A stretch of 8,653 nucleotides of DNA from an uncultured Lachnospiraceae bacterium (lineage in GTDB: Bacteria; Bacillota; Clostridia; Lachnospirales; Lachnospiraceae), in the NCBI GenBank assembly GCA_902764045.1, contig CACWUI010000046.1:1-8653 (forward strand), written 5' to 3'. The first letter of the stretch is position 1, and the number at the start of each line of letters is the position of its first letter. Both the position numbers and the translations under genes were made by a program. A model generated the notes under the pieces. That model worked only from the letters and a program-made list of their open reading frames with translations, ran no database searches and was not told the origin of the DNA. This document shows, in pieces, positions 1 through 5,891 of this stretch.

Positions 1-168
1 CCGGGGAAGGACTTTGACTATAAAGGACTTGAGAAAAAGGAACCAAACAAACTGATGACGGTTCCCCTGATCATCTTAAGCGTGGCTGTTTTGGGACTGG
101 GGATCATCCCCACGCCCCTCACCGCAGCCATAGATCAGATCTCGACCGTAGTATTTGCGGGATTGTAA
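1..168 (+). CDS. C-terminal end of an antiporter-like (NuoM/NuoN/MrpD-type) membrane subunit, 5' cut by window edge
   Basis: The frame is open from base 1 and ends with TAA at 166-168, giving 55 residues. It carries the block LMTVPLIIL and later GIIPTPL, ending in FAGL. The next gene's C-terminus has the same layout (LMTVPMLGL, GIFPTPF, AAGLF), so the two proteins are tandem paralogues. By that likeness this is the last transmembrane helix and tail of a proton- or sodium-conducting antiporter-like subunit of a complex I, Mrp or group 4 hydrogenase type complex in the cytoplasmic membrane. The key lysines and glutamate lie outside the window, so ion-pumping competence cannot be judged. Only 31 bases separate it from the next start codon, which fits one operon. 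The family call rests on the paralogue, not on a catalytic motif seen here. Confidence 0.85.
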   Translation, partial: PGKDFDYKGLEKKEPNKLMTVPLIILSVAVLGLGIIPTPLTAAIDQISTVVFAGL

Positions 169-199
169 CATAATGACTTTATGATATAGGAGTAAGAAA

Positions 200-1678
200 A
201 TGTCTTTTCTTCTTATAATACCCATATTCTTTCCTATAGCCATGGGGCTTGCGCTGCTTGCCCTTAACTTTAAGGAGCGCGGTAAAAGGCAGATCTATGT
301 GGCGAGCGTATGCATTGCCAACATGATCATGGCCATAGTTTTTATGTTTGCTGTTCCTGCAAGGGAGTTTACTTTAGTGCGGTTTACGGACATGATAAGC
401 ATCACATTTAAGGTGGACGGACTCTCTACCGTTTTCGGCATGATAGTATCCACTCTTTGGGTGGTTGCCACATTTTACTCCTTTGAGTACATGAAGCATG
501 AAGGTAAAGAGAATAAATTTTTCTCCTTCTTTACCATGTCCTTCGGAGTGGTGTGCGGTATAGCTTTTTCCGCAAACCTTATCACCATGTACCTGTTCTA
601 TGAGCTGCTTACCATGGCTACGCTGCCTCTGGTCATGCATGCCATGGACAAAAAAGCCTCATCGGCGGGTAAAAAGTATGTGGCATTTTCCATAACGGGT
701 GCATCCTTCGGATTTATCTCCATCATGCTGCTGATGAATTTCGGGGTGTCCCTGGACTTTGTTTATGGCGGGATACTTACGGATCCGTCAGTTACGACAG
801 GGCATGATGTGCTTTTACAGATAGGCTTTATCTGCGCATTCTTCGGATTCGGTGTAAAGGCTGCCATATTCCCATTCTTTAACTGGCTTCCCAGCGCAGG
901 TGTGGCGCCTACGCCGGTGTCTGCCCTGCTTCACGCCGTTGCCGTGGTAAATGCGGGTATATTTGCCATATCACGGGTGACCTACTACAGCTTCGGAACG
1001 GAAATCTTAAGAGGCACATGGGCGCAGTATGTGGCAATGATAGCGGCCATCGTCACCATAGTATTCGGCTCCTCAATGGCGCTTCGGGAGAACCATATCA
1101 AGCGAAGGCTGGCATACTCCACGGTAAGTAACCTTTCCTATATGCTGTTTTCCCTTATGATCATGACGCCGGAGGGTCTTGTGGGCGGACTTACCCATAT
1201 GCTGTTCCACTCTGTGTTAAAGATCACACTGTTCTTCGTGGCAGGTGCCATCATCTACAAGACGGGAAGAGAGTATGTGGACCAGTTGGAGGGCTTCGGC
1301 AAGTCCATGCCGCTGACCATAGCGGCGTTTACCATCTGCTCCATGGGACTTATCGGTATCCCGCCCCTTATGGGTATCACCAGTAAATGGCTTATTTCCA
1401 AAGCGGCGGTGGACTGCGGGGATCCGGTGGCTGTGGCAGGTATAGTTGCGCTTATCGCATCGGCGGTGCTTACCACACTTTATCTTTTCGATATCATCAT
1501 CAAGGCATATTTCCCGAAGAAAGATATAGATGTGGCTGAGGCAAACAAAGACGTACAGGACCCCAACGGTCTTATGACCGTGCCCATGCTTGGGCTTACG
1601 GCATTTTCCATCATATTCGGTATTTTTCCCACGCCCTTTATTGACGTGTTCAACAGTATAGCGGCAGGGTTGTTTTAA
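200..1678 (+). CDS. Antiporter-like proton-conducting membrane subunit (NuoM/NuoN/MrpD type)
   Basis: This 492-residue protein is almost wholly hydrophobic, as expected for the roughly 14-helix antiporter-like subunits of complex I, Mrp antiporters and membrane-bound hydrogenases, which carry H+ or Na+ across the membrane. Family marks are visible: Glu135 in LFYELLT (TM5 Glu), Lys220 in GFGVKAAIFP (TM7 Lys), the APTPVSALLHA block with His245, His337 and Lys341 in HSVLKITLFF, and Lys396 in ITSKW at the TM12 position. Where NuoM and many relatives have a TM8 lysine, this protein has Asn251 (VVNAGIF). The ATG at 200 is preceded by AGGAG at 188-192 with good spacing. It sits 31 bases after a paralogue and 34 before the NuoL-like gene, so all three probably form one operon. 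Which complex it serves cannot be told, because the redox or hydrogenase genes would lie to the left. Confidence 0.9.
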   Translation: MSFLLIIPIFFPIAMGLALLALNFKERGKRQIYVASVCIANMIMAIVFMFAVPAREFTLVRFTDMISITFKVDGLSTVFGMIVSTLWVVATFYSFEYMKHEGKENKFFSFFTMSFGVVCGIAFSANLITMYLFYELLTMATLPLVMHAMDKKASSAGKKYVAFSITGASFGFISIMLLMNFGVSLDFVYGGILTDPSVTTGHDVLLQIGFICAFFGFGVKAAIFPFFNWLPSAGVAPTPVSALLHAVAVVNAGIFAISRVTYYSFGTEILRGTWAQYVAMIAAIVTIVFGSSMALRENHIKRRLAYSTVSNLSYMLFSLMIMTPEGLVGGLTHMLFHSVLKITLFFVAGAIIYKTGREYVDQLEGFGKSMPLTIAAFTICSMGLIGIPPLMGITSKWLISKAAVDCGDPVAVAGIVALIASAVLTTLYLFDIIIKAYFPKKDIDVAEANKDVQDPNGLMTVPMLGLTAFSIIFGIFPTPFIDVFNSIAAGLF

Positions 1679-1712
1679 AACTCAGATAAAGAAAAGAAAG
1701 GAGGTATAAAGA

Positions 1713-3710
1713 ATGCTTGAAGGAAACGGACTACTGATGTTTCTTGTGTTTTTCCCGTTTGGCGCGGGGCTGGTGAGTTATTTTATAGGCACAAGCTCTA
1801 AAAAATCAAGAGACATTTTCGTGATAGCGGCGACTGCCGTTGAGCTGGCGGCGGCCCTTATCCTTATAGCTTCCGCAGGTGATACCAACGATTTCCACTG
1901 GCACGCCTTTGCGGGACTGGGAGTGCATCTCAGGGGTGACGGTTTCAGGACTATTATGGCCATACTTGCGGGATTCATATGGTTATTTACCACTATTATC
2001 TCATGTGTGTACTTCAAAAAACTGGGGAGCAGAAACCGGAACAGATACTACATGTTTGCGCTATGGACCTTAGGCGCCACCATGGGTATCTTCCTCTCAT
2101 CACATCTTTATACCACCTTCATTTTCTTTGAGGTAATGTCCTTTACCTCATATATACTGGTCATCCATAATGAGACGGAGGAGGTTATAGATGCAGCCAA
2201 GTCCTATGTGGGCTTTGCGGTATTCGGCGGACTGGCCACCCTTATGGGTCTGTTTATGCTTCAGGCAAACTTAGGCACCCTTGAGATGGACGCGCTTATC
2301 CCCGCTATAGAGACAAGCGGCGTAAGCGAGGTGACTCTTGTGTGGGCCTGCGCTCTGGTGCTTGTGGGATTTGGTGTAAAGGCGGGTATGTTCCCCCTGC
2401 ACACGTGGCTGCCCCAGTCTTATCCGGCAGCTCCGGAGCCCGGCACGGCGTTGCTTTCCGCGATCCTCAGTAAAGCCGGTATCTTCGGAATGTTTGTTAT
2501 CACGGGACAGATACTGCTTCATCATTTCTCATGGGGGCTGGCTCTGACACTTCTGGGGATAGCCACGGCGCTGCTTGGCGGTATCATGGGTATCCTTTCT
2601 GACAATTTCAAGAAGACGATTGCCTGCTCATCCATGTCCCAGATCGGATTTATCATTGTGGGCGTGGGCATGCAGGCTGTGCTGGGACACCACAATGCCT
2701 TGGCGGTAAGGGGAAGCATCCTGCATCTGGTAAATCATTCCCTTATCAAGCTGGCGCTTTTCATGGTGGCGGCGGTCATCTTTATGAACTTAAAGAGTTT
2801 TAACTTAAATGACATCAGAGGCTTCGGACGAAAGAAGCCGGCGCTGATGTTTACCACAGGCTTTGCCATACTGGGTGTTATCGGTGTACCACTTTGGAAC
2901 GGATATGTGAGCAAGACTCTTATCCATGAGTCCATCGTTGAGTATATCGAGATAGCGGAACACACGGGCTGGGCGTACGGCTTTAAGGCGATAGAGGTGC
3001 TCTTTATCATAGCGGGAGGCATGACCTGCTGTTATATGCTCAAGCTCTTCTTTGCGGTATTCGTTGAGAAGAATAATGACCCGGCAAAGCAGGCGCAGTT
3101 TGATGCGAACAGGCATTATATGCCGGTTCCCGTGGCGGTAATCCTTATAATATCCGCGGCAATACTGCCCGTGATAGGTGTTATACCCAACATCACGGCG
3201 GACGGAATAGCGGATGTGGCCCAGGGCTTCCTGCACGGGCACTCCCCGGAGCACGCGGTGCATTACTTCTCCTGGGTGAATATCTCGGGAACGCTGAAGT
3301 CACTGGCCGGCGGTGTGGCGGCATATCTGGTGATAGTAAGACTGGGTATGCTCCGCAGGCAGCCGGACGGAAAGAAGAAATATGTCAATGCGTGGCCGCA
3401 GTCACTGGATCTTGAGAAAAAGGTTTACAGACCGGCACTGCTTACGGTGCTTCCCTTTATCGGAGCGCTGTTTGCAAGATCTGTGGCATCCATCGTAGAC
3501 TGGTTCACGGCGTTTATCGGGAAGATCATATTCTTCAGAAGACCGGAAAGGTTTGAGCCGCCCCTTAATAATGAGTTCGGGACCTTTAACGAAGAAGAGA
3601 AGGAAAGCAAGATACCGCAGGGTATCTCATACAGCCTTATCATGTTCGGCGCCGGGGTCGTGGCGGTGTTATACTTTATAATCATAGCCTTTATATCAGG
3701 GTGGCATTAA
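1713..3710 (+). CDS. NuoL/HyfB/MrpA-like antiporter-type membrane subunit
   Basis: This 665-residue polytopic membrane protein is the long (subunit 5-like) member of the antiporter-like set. The ion-path residues are all present: Glu140 in FFEVMS, Lys223 in GFGVKAGMFPLHTWLP, Lys254 in AILSKAGIFG, Lys346 in HSLIKLALF and Lys401 in GYVSKTL. After the core (to about 490) come a further hydrophobic segment near 525-545, a basic and amphipathic stretch with WPQSLDLEKKVYRP (561-574), a charged loop (610-634) and a last transmembrane helix (about 638-662). That tail matches the NuoL pattern of a lateral helix plus a terminal anchor, which props up neighbouring subunits. The start is fixed by AAAGGAGGT at 1697-1705, seven bases before ATG. 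The length suits NuoL or HyfB-type proteins better than the longer MrpA. It seems to be the last gene of the operon, because a large hairpin follows 13 bases after the stop. Confidence 0.9.
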   Translation: MLEGNGLLMFLVFFPFGAGLVSYFIGTSSKKSRDIFVIAATAVELAAALILIASAGDTNDFHWHAFAGLGVHLRGDGFRTIMAILAGFIWLFTTIISCVYFKKLGSRNRNRYYMFALWTLGATMGIFLSSHLYTTFIFFEVMSFTSYILVIHNETEEVIDAAKSYVGFAVFGGLATLMGLFMLQANLGTLEMDALIPAIETSGVSEVTLVWACALVLVGFGVKAGMFPLHTWLPQSYPAAPEPGTALLSAILSKAGIFGMFVITGQILLHHFSWGLALTLLGIATALLGGIMGILSDNFKKTIACSSMSQIGFIIVGVGMQAVLGHHNALAVRGSILHLVNHSLIKLALFMVAAVIFMNLKSFNLNDIRGFGRKKPALMFTTGFAILGVIGVPLWNGYVSKTLIHESIVEYIEIAEHTGWAYGFKAIEVLFIIAGGMTCCYMLKLFFAVFVEKNNDPAKQAQFDANRHYMPVPVAVILIISAAILPVIGVIPNITADGIADVAQGFLHGHSPEHAVHYFSWVNISGTLKSLAGGVAAYLVIVRLGMLRRQPDGKKKYVNAWPQSLDLEKKVYRPALLTVLPFIGALFARSVASIVDWFTAFIGKIIFFRRPERFEPPLNNEFGTFNEEEKESKIPQGISYSLIMFGAGVVAVLYFIIIAFISGWH

Positions 3711-3723
3711 ATATGTTATTTAT

Positions 3724-3827
3724 AAACCCGCCCCAATATGCTTTTTCTCCTGTGAAAAATTCTGTTATCTTTGATTTTGGCAGAATTTTTCAAATGTCGA
3801 AAAAGCATATGGGGGCGGGTTTTATTT
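3724..3827 (+). terminator. Large hairpin with T-rich tail after the NuoL-like gene
   Basis: The outer arms 3724-3747 and 3799-3822 pair over 24 positions with one mismatch. They are G+C-rich at the base (ACCCGCCCC against GGGGGCGGGT) and are followed by TTTTATTT. This is an intrinsic terminator shape, though the hairpin is far larger than usual. The left base is flanked by A residues, so it could also work for leftward transcription. The same sequence is the palindromic repeat described in the next entry. Termination is inferred from structure only. Confidence 0.55.
3730..3816 (+). repeat. Palindromic repeat element, copy 1 (87-bp core)
   Basis: A nested palindrome. Outer arms of 24 nt (3724-3747 with 3799-3822, one mismatch) enclose inner arms GAAAAATTCTG (3754-3764) and CAGAATTTTTC (3781-3791). 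The inner arms are perfect and surround a 16-nt loop (3765-3780). Unpaired 6- and 7-nt segments separate inner from outer arms. The 87-bp core matches the reverse complement of 5801-5887 at 83 of 87 positions with no gaps, by hand alignment. It has no coding capacity of note. It begins 13 bases after the stop of the NuoL-like gene and ends where the AT-rich island starts. The size and nested hairpin resemble REP-like or miniature non-autonomous elements, but I do not recognise a known family. Confidence 0.9.
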
Positions 3828-3833
3828 ACAATT
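3822..3833 (+). repeat. 12-bp direct repeat flanking palindrome copy 1
   Basis: TTATTTACAATT here is identical to 5892-5903. Each lies about five bases to the right of its palindrome core, and both are in the same orientation although the two cores are inverted relative to each other. It may be part of the original locus duplicated with the palindrome, or a target-site duplication. Confidence 0.7.
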
Positions 3834-3862
3834 TGATCAAAAAGTATAATCGTATATATAAT
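3833..3862 (+). promoter_or_regulatory. Putative promoter for the 51-aa ORF
   Basis: TTGATC at 3833-3838 and TATAAT at 3857-3862 are 18 bases apart. A second TATAAT lies at 3845-3850. Transcription would start near 3869, about 20 bases before the small ORF. The run is very AT-rich, so chance matches are possible. Confidence 0.45.
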
Positions 3863-3891
3863 ATAACTGTTTAACAAATGAGGATGACAGC

Positions 3892-4047
3892 ATGAATGAA
3901 CAGGTTACTGATACAGACGAAAATGAGATTTTCCCTAAAAAAGATTTTCAGCATAAGTCCTTTTTAGTGAGGCTTGATGAATACGGAGGAAAAATAGAGG
4001 TAGCTGATTTTGACTGGGGTGATCCGGTAGGAAGGGAGATATTGTAA
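3892..4047 (+). CDS. Small acidic protein, 51 aa, function unknown
   Basis: ATG at 3892 opens a 51-codon frame ending with TAA at 4045-4047. A GAGG at 3880-3883, eight bases before the ATG, can serve as ribosome site, and a plausible promoter lies upstream. The peptide begins MNEQVTDTDENEIF, continues KKDFQHKSFLVRLDEYGG and ends DWGDPVGREIL. It is rich in Asp and Glu, lacks signal peptide and membrane segments, and has the look of a folded soluble fragment rather than random translation. I do not recognise a family. It may be a complete small protein or the intact start of a longer gene that was cut short, since the sequence just beyond it is mosaic. The ORF is clear; that it is expressed is an inference. 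Confidence 0.5.
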   Translation: MNEQVTDTDENEIFPKKDFQHKSFLVRLDEYGGKIEVADFDWGDPVGREIL

Positions 4048-4105
4048 AGGGCAAGATTTTATCGGAGTCACATTACAAAAACGGGATAAAAAAGTTAAGA
4101 CAATA

Positions 4106-4333
4106 TTATTCTTTAAGAAGAACGGTAATATCTTTTGAAAGTACTAATGAGAGATACTTAAGTTCAATGTCAGTTACAAATCTATAACCTGCTTCTATAC
4201 GTTGAACACCGTTTTTTTCAATATCTAAGCCTGCAAGTTGGAGGCGATCTGCAAGTTCACGCTGAGATATTCCCATTTCTTTTCGAAAATGGATTTTGGT
4301 TAAAACAATTAGATGGGGAACATGATCCTGCAT
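4106..4333 (-). pseudogene. XRE-type helix-turn-helix regulator, probably lacking its native N-terminus
   Basis: This 75-codon frame carries a recognisable Cro/C1-type HTH from about residue 17: RKEMGISQRELADRLQ, then an EKNGVQRIEAG recognition-helix region, then RFVTDIELKYLSLVL and a short LLKE tail. The C-terminal two thirds look like a normal small XRE repressor. The first 15 or so residues (MQDHVPHLIVLTKIH) do not resemble the usual opening helix. That stretch is antisense to a + strand frame with protein-like content (4288-4488), and there is no clear ribosome site or promoter before 4333. I infer that a rearrangement near 4280-4300 removed the true 5' end and fused the gene to foreign DNA. 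A working gene with an unusual N-terminus is possible but less likely. Confidence 0.55.
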
Positions 4334-4488
4334 GGAACGGAAAAATAAATGTCATTCAGGATGGAGAAAAATATCAAATATATTCGTCAGATTATTTGGT
4401 GATTGAGTTAGGAGAAGGTGATAAATATGGAGGCTCAACGGATAAATATAAATCAGACTCATATATTTTACCAAAGGTTAAGTTATGA
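4288..4488 (+). pseudogene. Headless C-terminal fragment of an unknown gene
   Basis: This frame encodes 66 residues starting NGFWLKQLDGEHDPAWNGK, with QDGEKYQIYSSDYLVIELG in the middle and YILPKVKL before TGA at 4486-4488. Amino-acid use (Trp, Tyr, Gly-Asp turns, alternating beta-like pattern) suggests a real protein end rather than noise. The frame stays open leftward to 4162, but there it runs antisense to the HTH gene and contains no ATG. It therefore appears to be the 3' remnant of a gene whose start was lost at the junction near 4280-4300. No family is recognised. It is possible that it and the 51-aa ORF come from one broken gene; they are in the same reading frame phase but are separated by several stops and the HTH gene. 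Confidence 0.45.
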
Positions 4489-4504
4489 TATCATCATTAA
4501 TATC

Positions 4505-4551
4505 TTGTGTCTCAATACACAATAATAGTTGCAGATCTTTGCAGTTTTTTT
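4505..4551 (+). terminator. Weak terminator-like stretch before the abiE promoter
   Basis: TTGTGT (4505-4510) pairs with ACACAA (4517-4522) around a six-base loop. A short TGCA/TGCA stem at 4530-4543 is followed by seven T residues (4545-4551). Either could stop rightward read-through from the gene remnant. The stems are short, so the call is tentative. Confidence 0.3.
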
Positions 4552-4579
4552 CCCGGTTTATTTAACAAAATTTATAGGA

Positions 4580-4607
4580 TTGACTTATGTGTGATATTAA
4601 TTATAAT
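4580..4607 (+). promoter_or_regulatory. Promoter of the abiEi-abiEii operon
   Basis: TTGACT at 4580-4585 and a perfect TATAAT at 4602-4607, with a 16-base spacer, form a good housekeeping sigma-factor promoter. Transcription would start near 4614, inside the left arm of the inverted repeat that follows. Confidence 0.7.
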
Positions 4608-4653
4608 TTATATAAAACCCGTAAAATAATATAAATTACGGATTTTATATAAA
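4607..4653 (+). promoter_or_regulatory. Inverted-repeat operator over the abiE promoter
   Basis: TTTATATAAAACCCGTAA at 4607-4624 matches the reverse complement of 4636-4653 at 17 of 18 positions, with an 11-base centre. Each arm also contains the self-palindrome TTTATATAAA (4607-4616 and 4644-4653). The repeat starts at the last base of the -10 box and ends just before the abiEi ribosome site, AAGGTGA (4652-4658). AbiEi antitoxins studied elsewhere bind inverted repeats at their own promoter and repress it, so this is the likely autoregulatory site. An mRNA hairpin that hides the ribosome site is an alternative. Confidence 0.7.
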
Positions 4654-4662
4654 GGTGATCAT

Positions 4663-5205
4663 ATGATTTACACATACAGTGAATGTAAAGAAAAGTATAA
4701 AACGGATTATGAAATCCGTAAGATGCTTGCATCCGGTAGTTTGAAAAAAATAAGCAGGGGAGTTTACAGTGATTCTGATCATGAACCGTCTCTTGAAGTT
4801 ATAGGTAAGACTTACCCATACGCCGTGTTTACCTTAAACAGCGCATTTTACTATCATGGACTGACGGACACAATACCGGAGTATTATTATCTTATGACAG
4901 ATAAAAATGCTACAAAGATAAAAGATAAACGGGTGCGACAGTTCTTTGATAATAATAAGAGCCTTAATTTAGGGCAGATAACAAAAGAATACAATGGCAC
5001 AAAGATATGTGTTTATAATCGTGAGCGGATGCTGGTTGAGCTGATTCGTAACAAAAACAAGCTGCCGTTTGATTATTACAAAGAGATCGTTTCAAATTAC
5101 AGAAAACTGGTTAATGAATTGGACATTCAGTCTGTTCAGGAATATGCAACGATTTTGCCTAAAAAAAGACTTGTACTTGAGACACTTCAACTGGAGGTGT
5201 TTTAA
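4663..5205 (+). CDS. abiEi: AbiEi-type antitoxin and transcriptional autoregulator (type IV toxin-antitoxin)
   Basis: This 180-residue soluble protein has the two-part AbiEi layout. The N-terminal winged helix-turn-helix (about 1-40) includes YEIRKMLASGSLKKISRGVYS, a pattern typical of this antitoxin family. The C-terminal domain (about 45-180) includes the stretch from AVFTLNSAFYYHGLTDTIP, a usual anchor of the family, and RERMLVELIR. In the AbiE system the antitoxin neutralises the AbiEii nucleotidyltransferase without stable contact and represses its own operon through the winged helix. The ATG at 4663 follows AAGGTGA (4652-4658). The toxin gene starts two bases after its stop. Unlike the other islet genes it looks intact, and it keeps a strong promoter with an operator. 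Assignment is by recognised sequence pattern and by its partner gene. Confidence 0.85.
   Translation: MIYTYSECKEKYKTDYEIRKMLASGSLKKISRGVYSDSDHEPSLEVIGKTYPYAVFTLNSAFYYHGLTDTIPEYYYLMTDKNATKIKDKRVRQFFDNNKSLNLGQITKEYNGTKICVYNRERMLVELIRNKNKLPFDYYKEIVSNYRKLVNELDIQSVQEYATILPKKRLVLETLQLEVF
5193..5198 (+). promoter_or_regulatory. Ribosome site that sets the TTG start of abiEii
   Basis: GGAGGT lies inside the last codons of abiEi, nine bases before TTG at 5208. No ATG or GTG in frame has comparable spacing. A strong site with a weak start codon, embedded in the upstream gene, suggests coupled and lowered translation of the toxin relative to the antitoxin. Confidence 0.7.
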
Positions 5206-5207
5206 AA

Positions 5208-5789
5208 TTGAATTTATCAGAAATGATAGAAAAAATGCAGCAGGAGGGATACAAATCTGATGCGGCTGAAGCAAGAATATGTCAGGATATAGTTTTAAAA
5301 GCGATATCTGAAAGCCCATTATCGGATAATGTAACTATTAAAGGCGGAGTCGTTATGAGAAGCATTACAAATGATATCCGCAGGGCTACTCAGGATATGG
5401 ATATTGAGCAGGAAGAATATTGCTTTGATATAGCATTTGATGACAAAGGTGCCTCTCTTTTAATAAATACAAGAGAGCAGATGTTTACGGAAAAACTGCG
5501 ATCACTACTAAAGTTCGGAACATTCAGTACACGCTATAAGGATATTTACGATATGTATTATCAGTGCGGGAAAATGAATGAGTCAAAGCTATTTCAGTGT
5601 ATAAAGATTTTGATTTTTGATGATCCCGGTATGAAAGAAAATAATATGTCAGACATTGTAAACAGAATTGAGAAGGTGTTCACAGACACATCATTTAAAA
5701 ACAAGGTGGATAAATCTGACAAAAGATGGTTGGATGATGATATAAGTGTTGTATTTGAAACAATTCTAAAGTTTATTTGTGAGTTTTAG
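5208..5789 (+). CDS. abiEii: AbiEii-type nucleotidyltransferase toxin, apparently internally deleted
   Basis: This 193-residue protein starts at TTG 5208. It has the AbiEii/AbiGii N-terminal block KGGVVM (45-50) and R59-x-T61-x-D63-x-D65, which is the metal-binding motif I of this nucleotidyltransferase family. It also has the later block EKLRSLLKFG (95-104) with TRYKDIYDMYY (108-118). AbiE toxins transfer nucleotides to RNA targets and stop growth. In relatives as I recall them, about 70-80 residues separate motif I from the EQEEYCFD-like segment, including a further acidic strand. Here that segment (67-74) follows motif I directly, so the frame is kept but the middle of the catalytic fold is gone. 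Total length is also short for a family usually near 250-300. I infer a disabled or altered toxin. The stop lies 11 bases before palindrome copy 2. Confidence 0.75.
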   Translation: MNLSEMIEKMQQEGYKSDAAEARICQDIVLKAISESPLSDNVTIKGGVVMRSITNDIRRATQDMDIEQEEYCFDIAFDDKGASLLINTREQMFTEKLRSLLKFGTFSTRYKDIYDMYYQCGKMNESKLFQCIKILIFDDPGMKENNMSDIVNRIEKVFTDTSFKNKVDKSDKRWLDDDISVVFETILKFICEF

Positions 5790-5800
5790 TCATGAAATCA

Positions 5801-5887
5801 GCCCCCATATGCTTTTGCGACATTTGAAAAATTCTGCCAAAATCAAAGATCACAGAATTTTTCACAGGGGAAAAAGCATATGGGGGC
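5801..5887 (-). repeat. Palindromic repeat element, copy 2 (87-bp core, inverted)
   Basis: This is the reverse-complement copy of 3730-3816, differing at 4 of 87 positions. Outer arms 5801-5816 and 5872-5887 pair perfectly over 16 bp. Inner arms GAAAAATTCTG (5826-5836) and CAGAATTTTTC (5853-5863) are perfect around a 16-nt loop. Seen from the subtilase gene it lies about 15 bases after the stop, in the same sense as copy 1 lies after the NuoL-like gene. It can form a large hairpin at the end of both abiEii and the protease gene, but neither side has a good T-run, so it is a weaker terminator than copy 1. Confidence 0.9.
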
Positions 5888-5891
5888 GGCA

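Larger units (their letters stand above)
3823..5800. other. AT-rich accessory islet with a type IV toxin-antitoxin operon, bracketed by palindromes
   Basis: This stretch of about 2 kb between the two palindrome cores is clearly poorer in G+C than its surroundings. Single 60-base lines counted by hand gave 22% and 35% inside, against 38-68% outside. It separates two convergent genes and contains a small ORF, a decapitated regulator, a headless gene fragment and the abiEi-abiEii pair. No transposase, integrase or tRNA is visible, so if it moved, it did so with help from elsewhere or by homologous recombination between palindromes. Horizontal origin is inferred from composition, content and bracketing repeats. 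Confidence 0.55.

Noticed and set aside
2805..3263. 152-codon open frame on the - strand
   Set aside because: It lies wholly antisense to the NuoL-like gene, its translation is rich in Arg, His and Tyr as expected from reversed membrane-protein codons, and no motif is seen.
3724..3822. CRISPR repeat
   Set aside because: Only two copies exist, 2 kb apart, inverted, and much longer than CRISPR repeats, with no spacers of regular length.
4046..4136. Short + strand frame reading KGQDFIGVTLQKRDKKVKT
   Set aside because: It is protein-like, but has no start codon or ribosome site and overlaps the end of the HTH gene, so it is not listed as a gene. It is kept only as part of the broken-gene idea.
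5092..5319. 75-codon - strand frame across the abiEi-abiEii join
   Set aside because: It is antisense to two recognisable coding regions, with no promoter or ribosome site and no family pattern.
3823..5800. Insertion sequence or transposon with its own transposase
   Set aside because: No transposase, DDE or HUH signature is found in any frame of the islet; the ORFs are explained by toxin-antitoxin genes, a regulator and fragments.
3724..5890. Integron cassette with attC sites
   Set aside because: Gene-plus-palindrome units suggested attC, but neither end of either palindrome shows the GTTRRRY/RYYYAAC core, and no integron integrase is visible.
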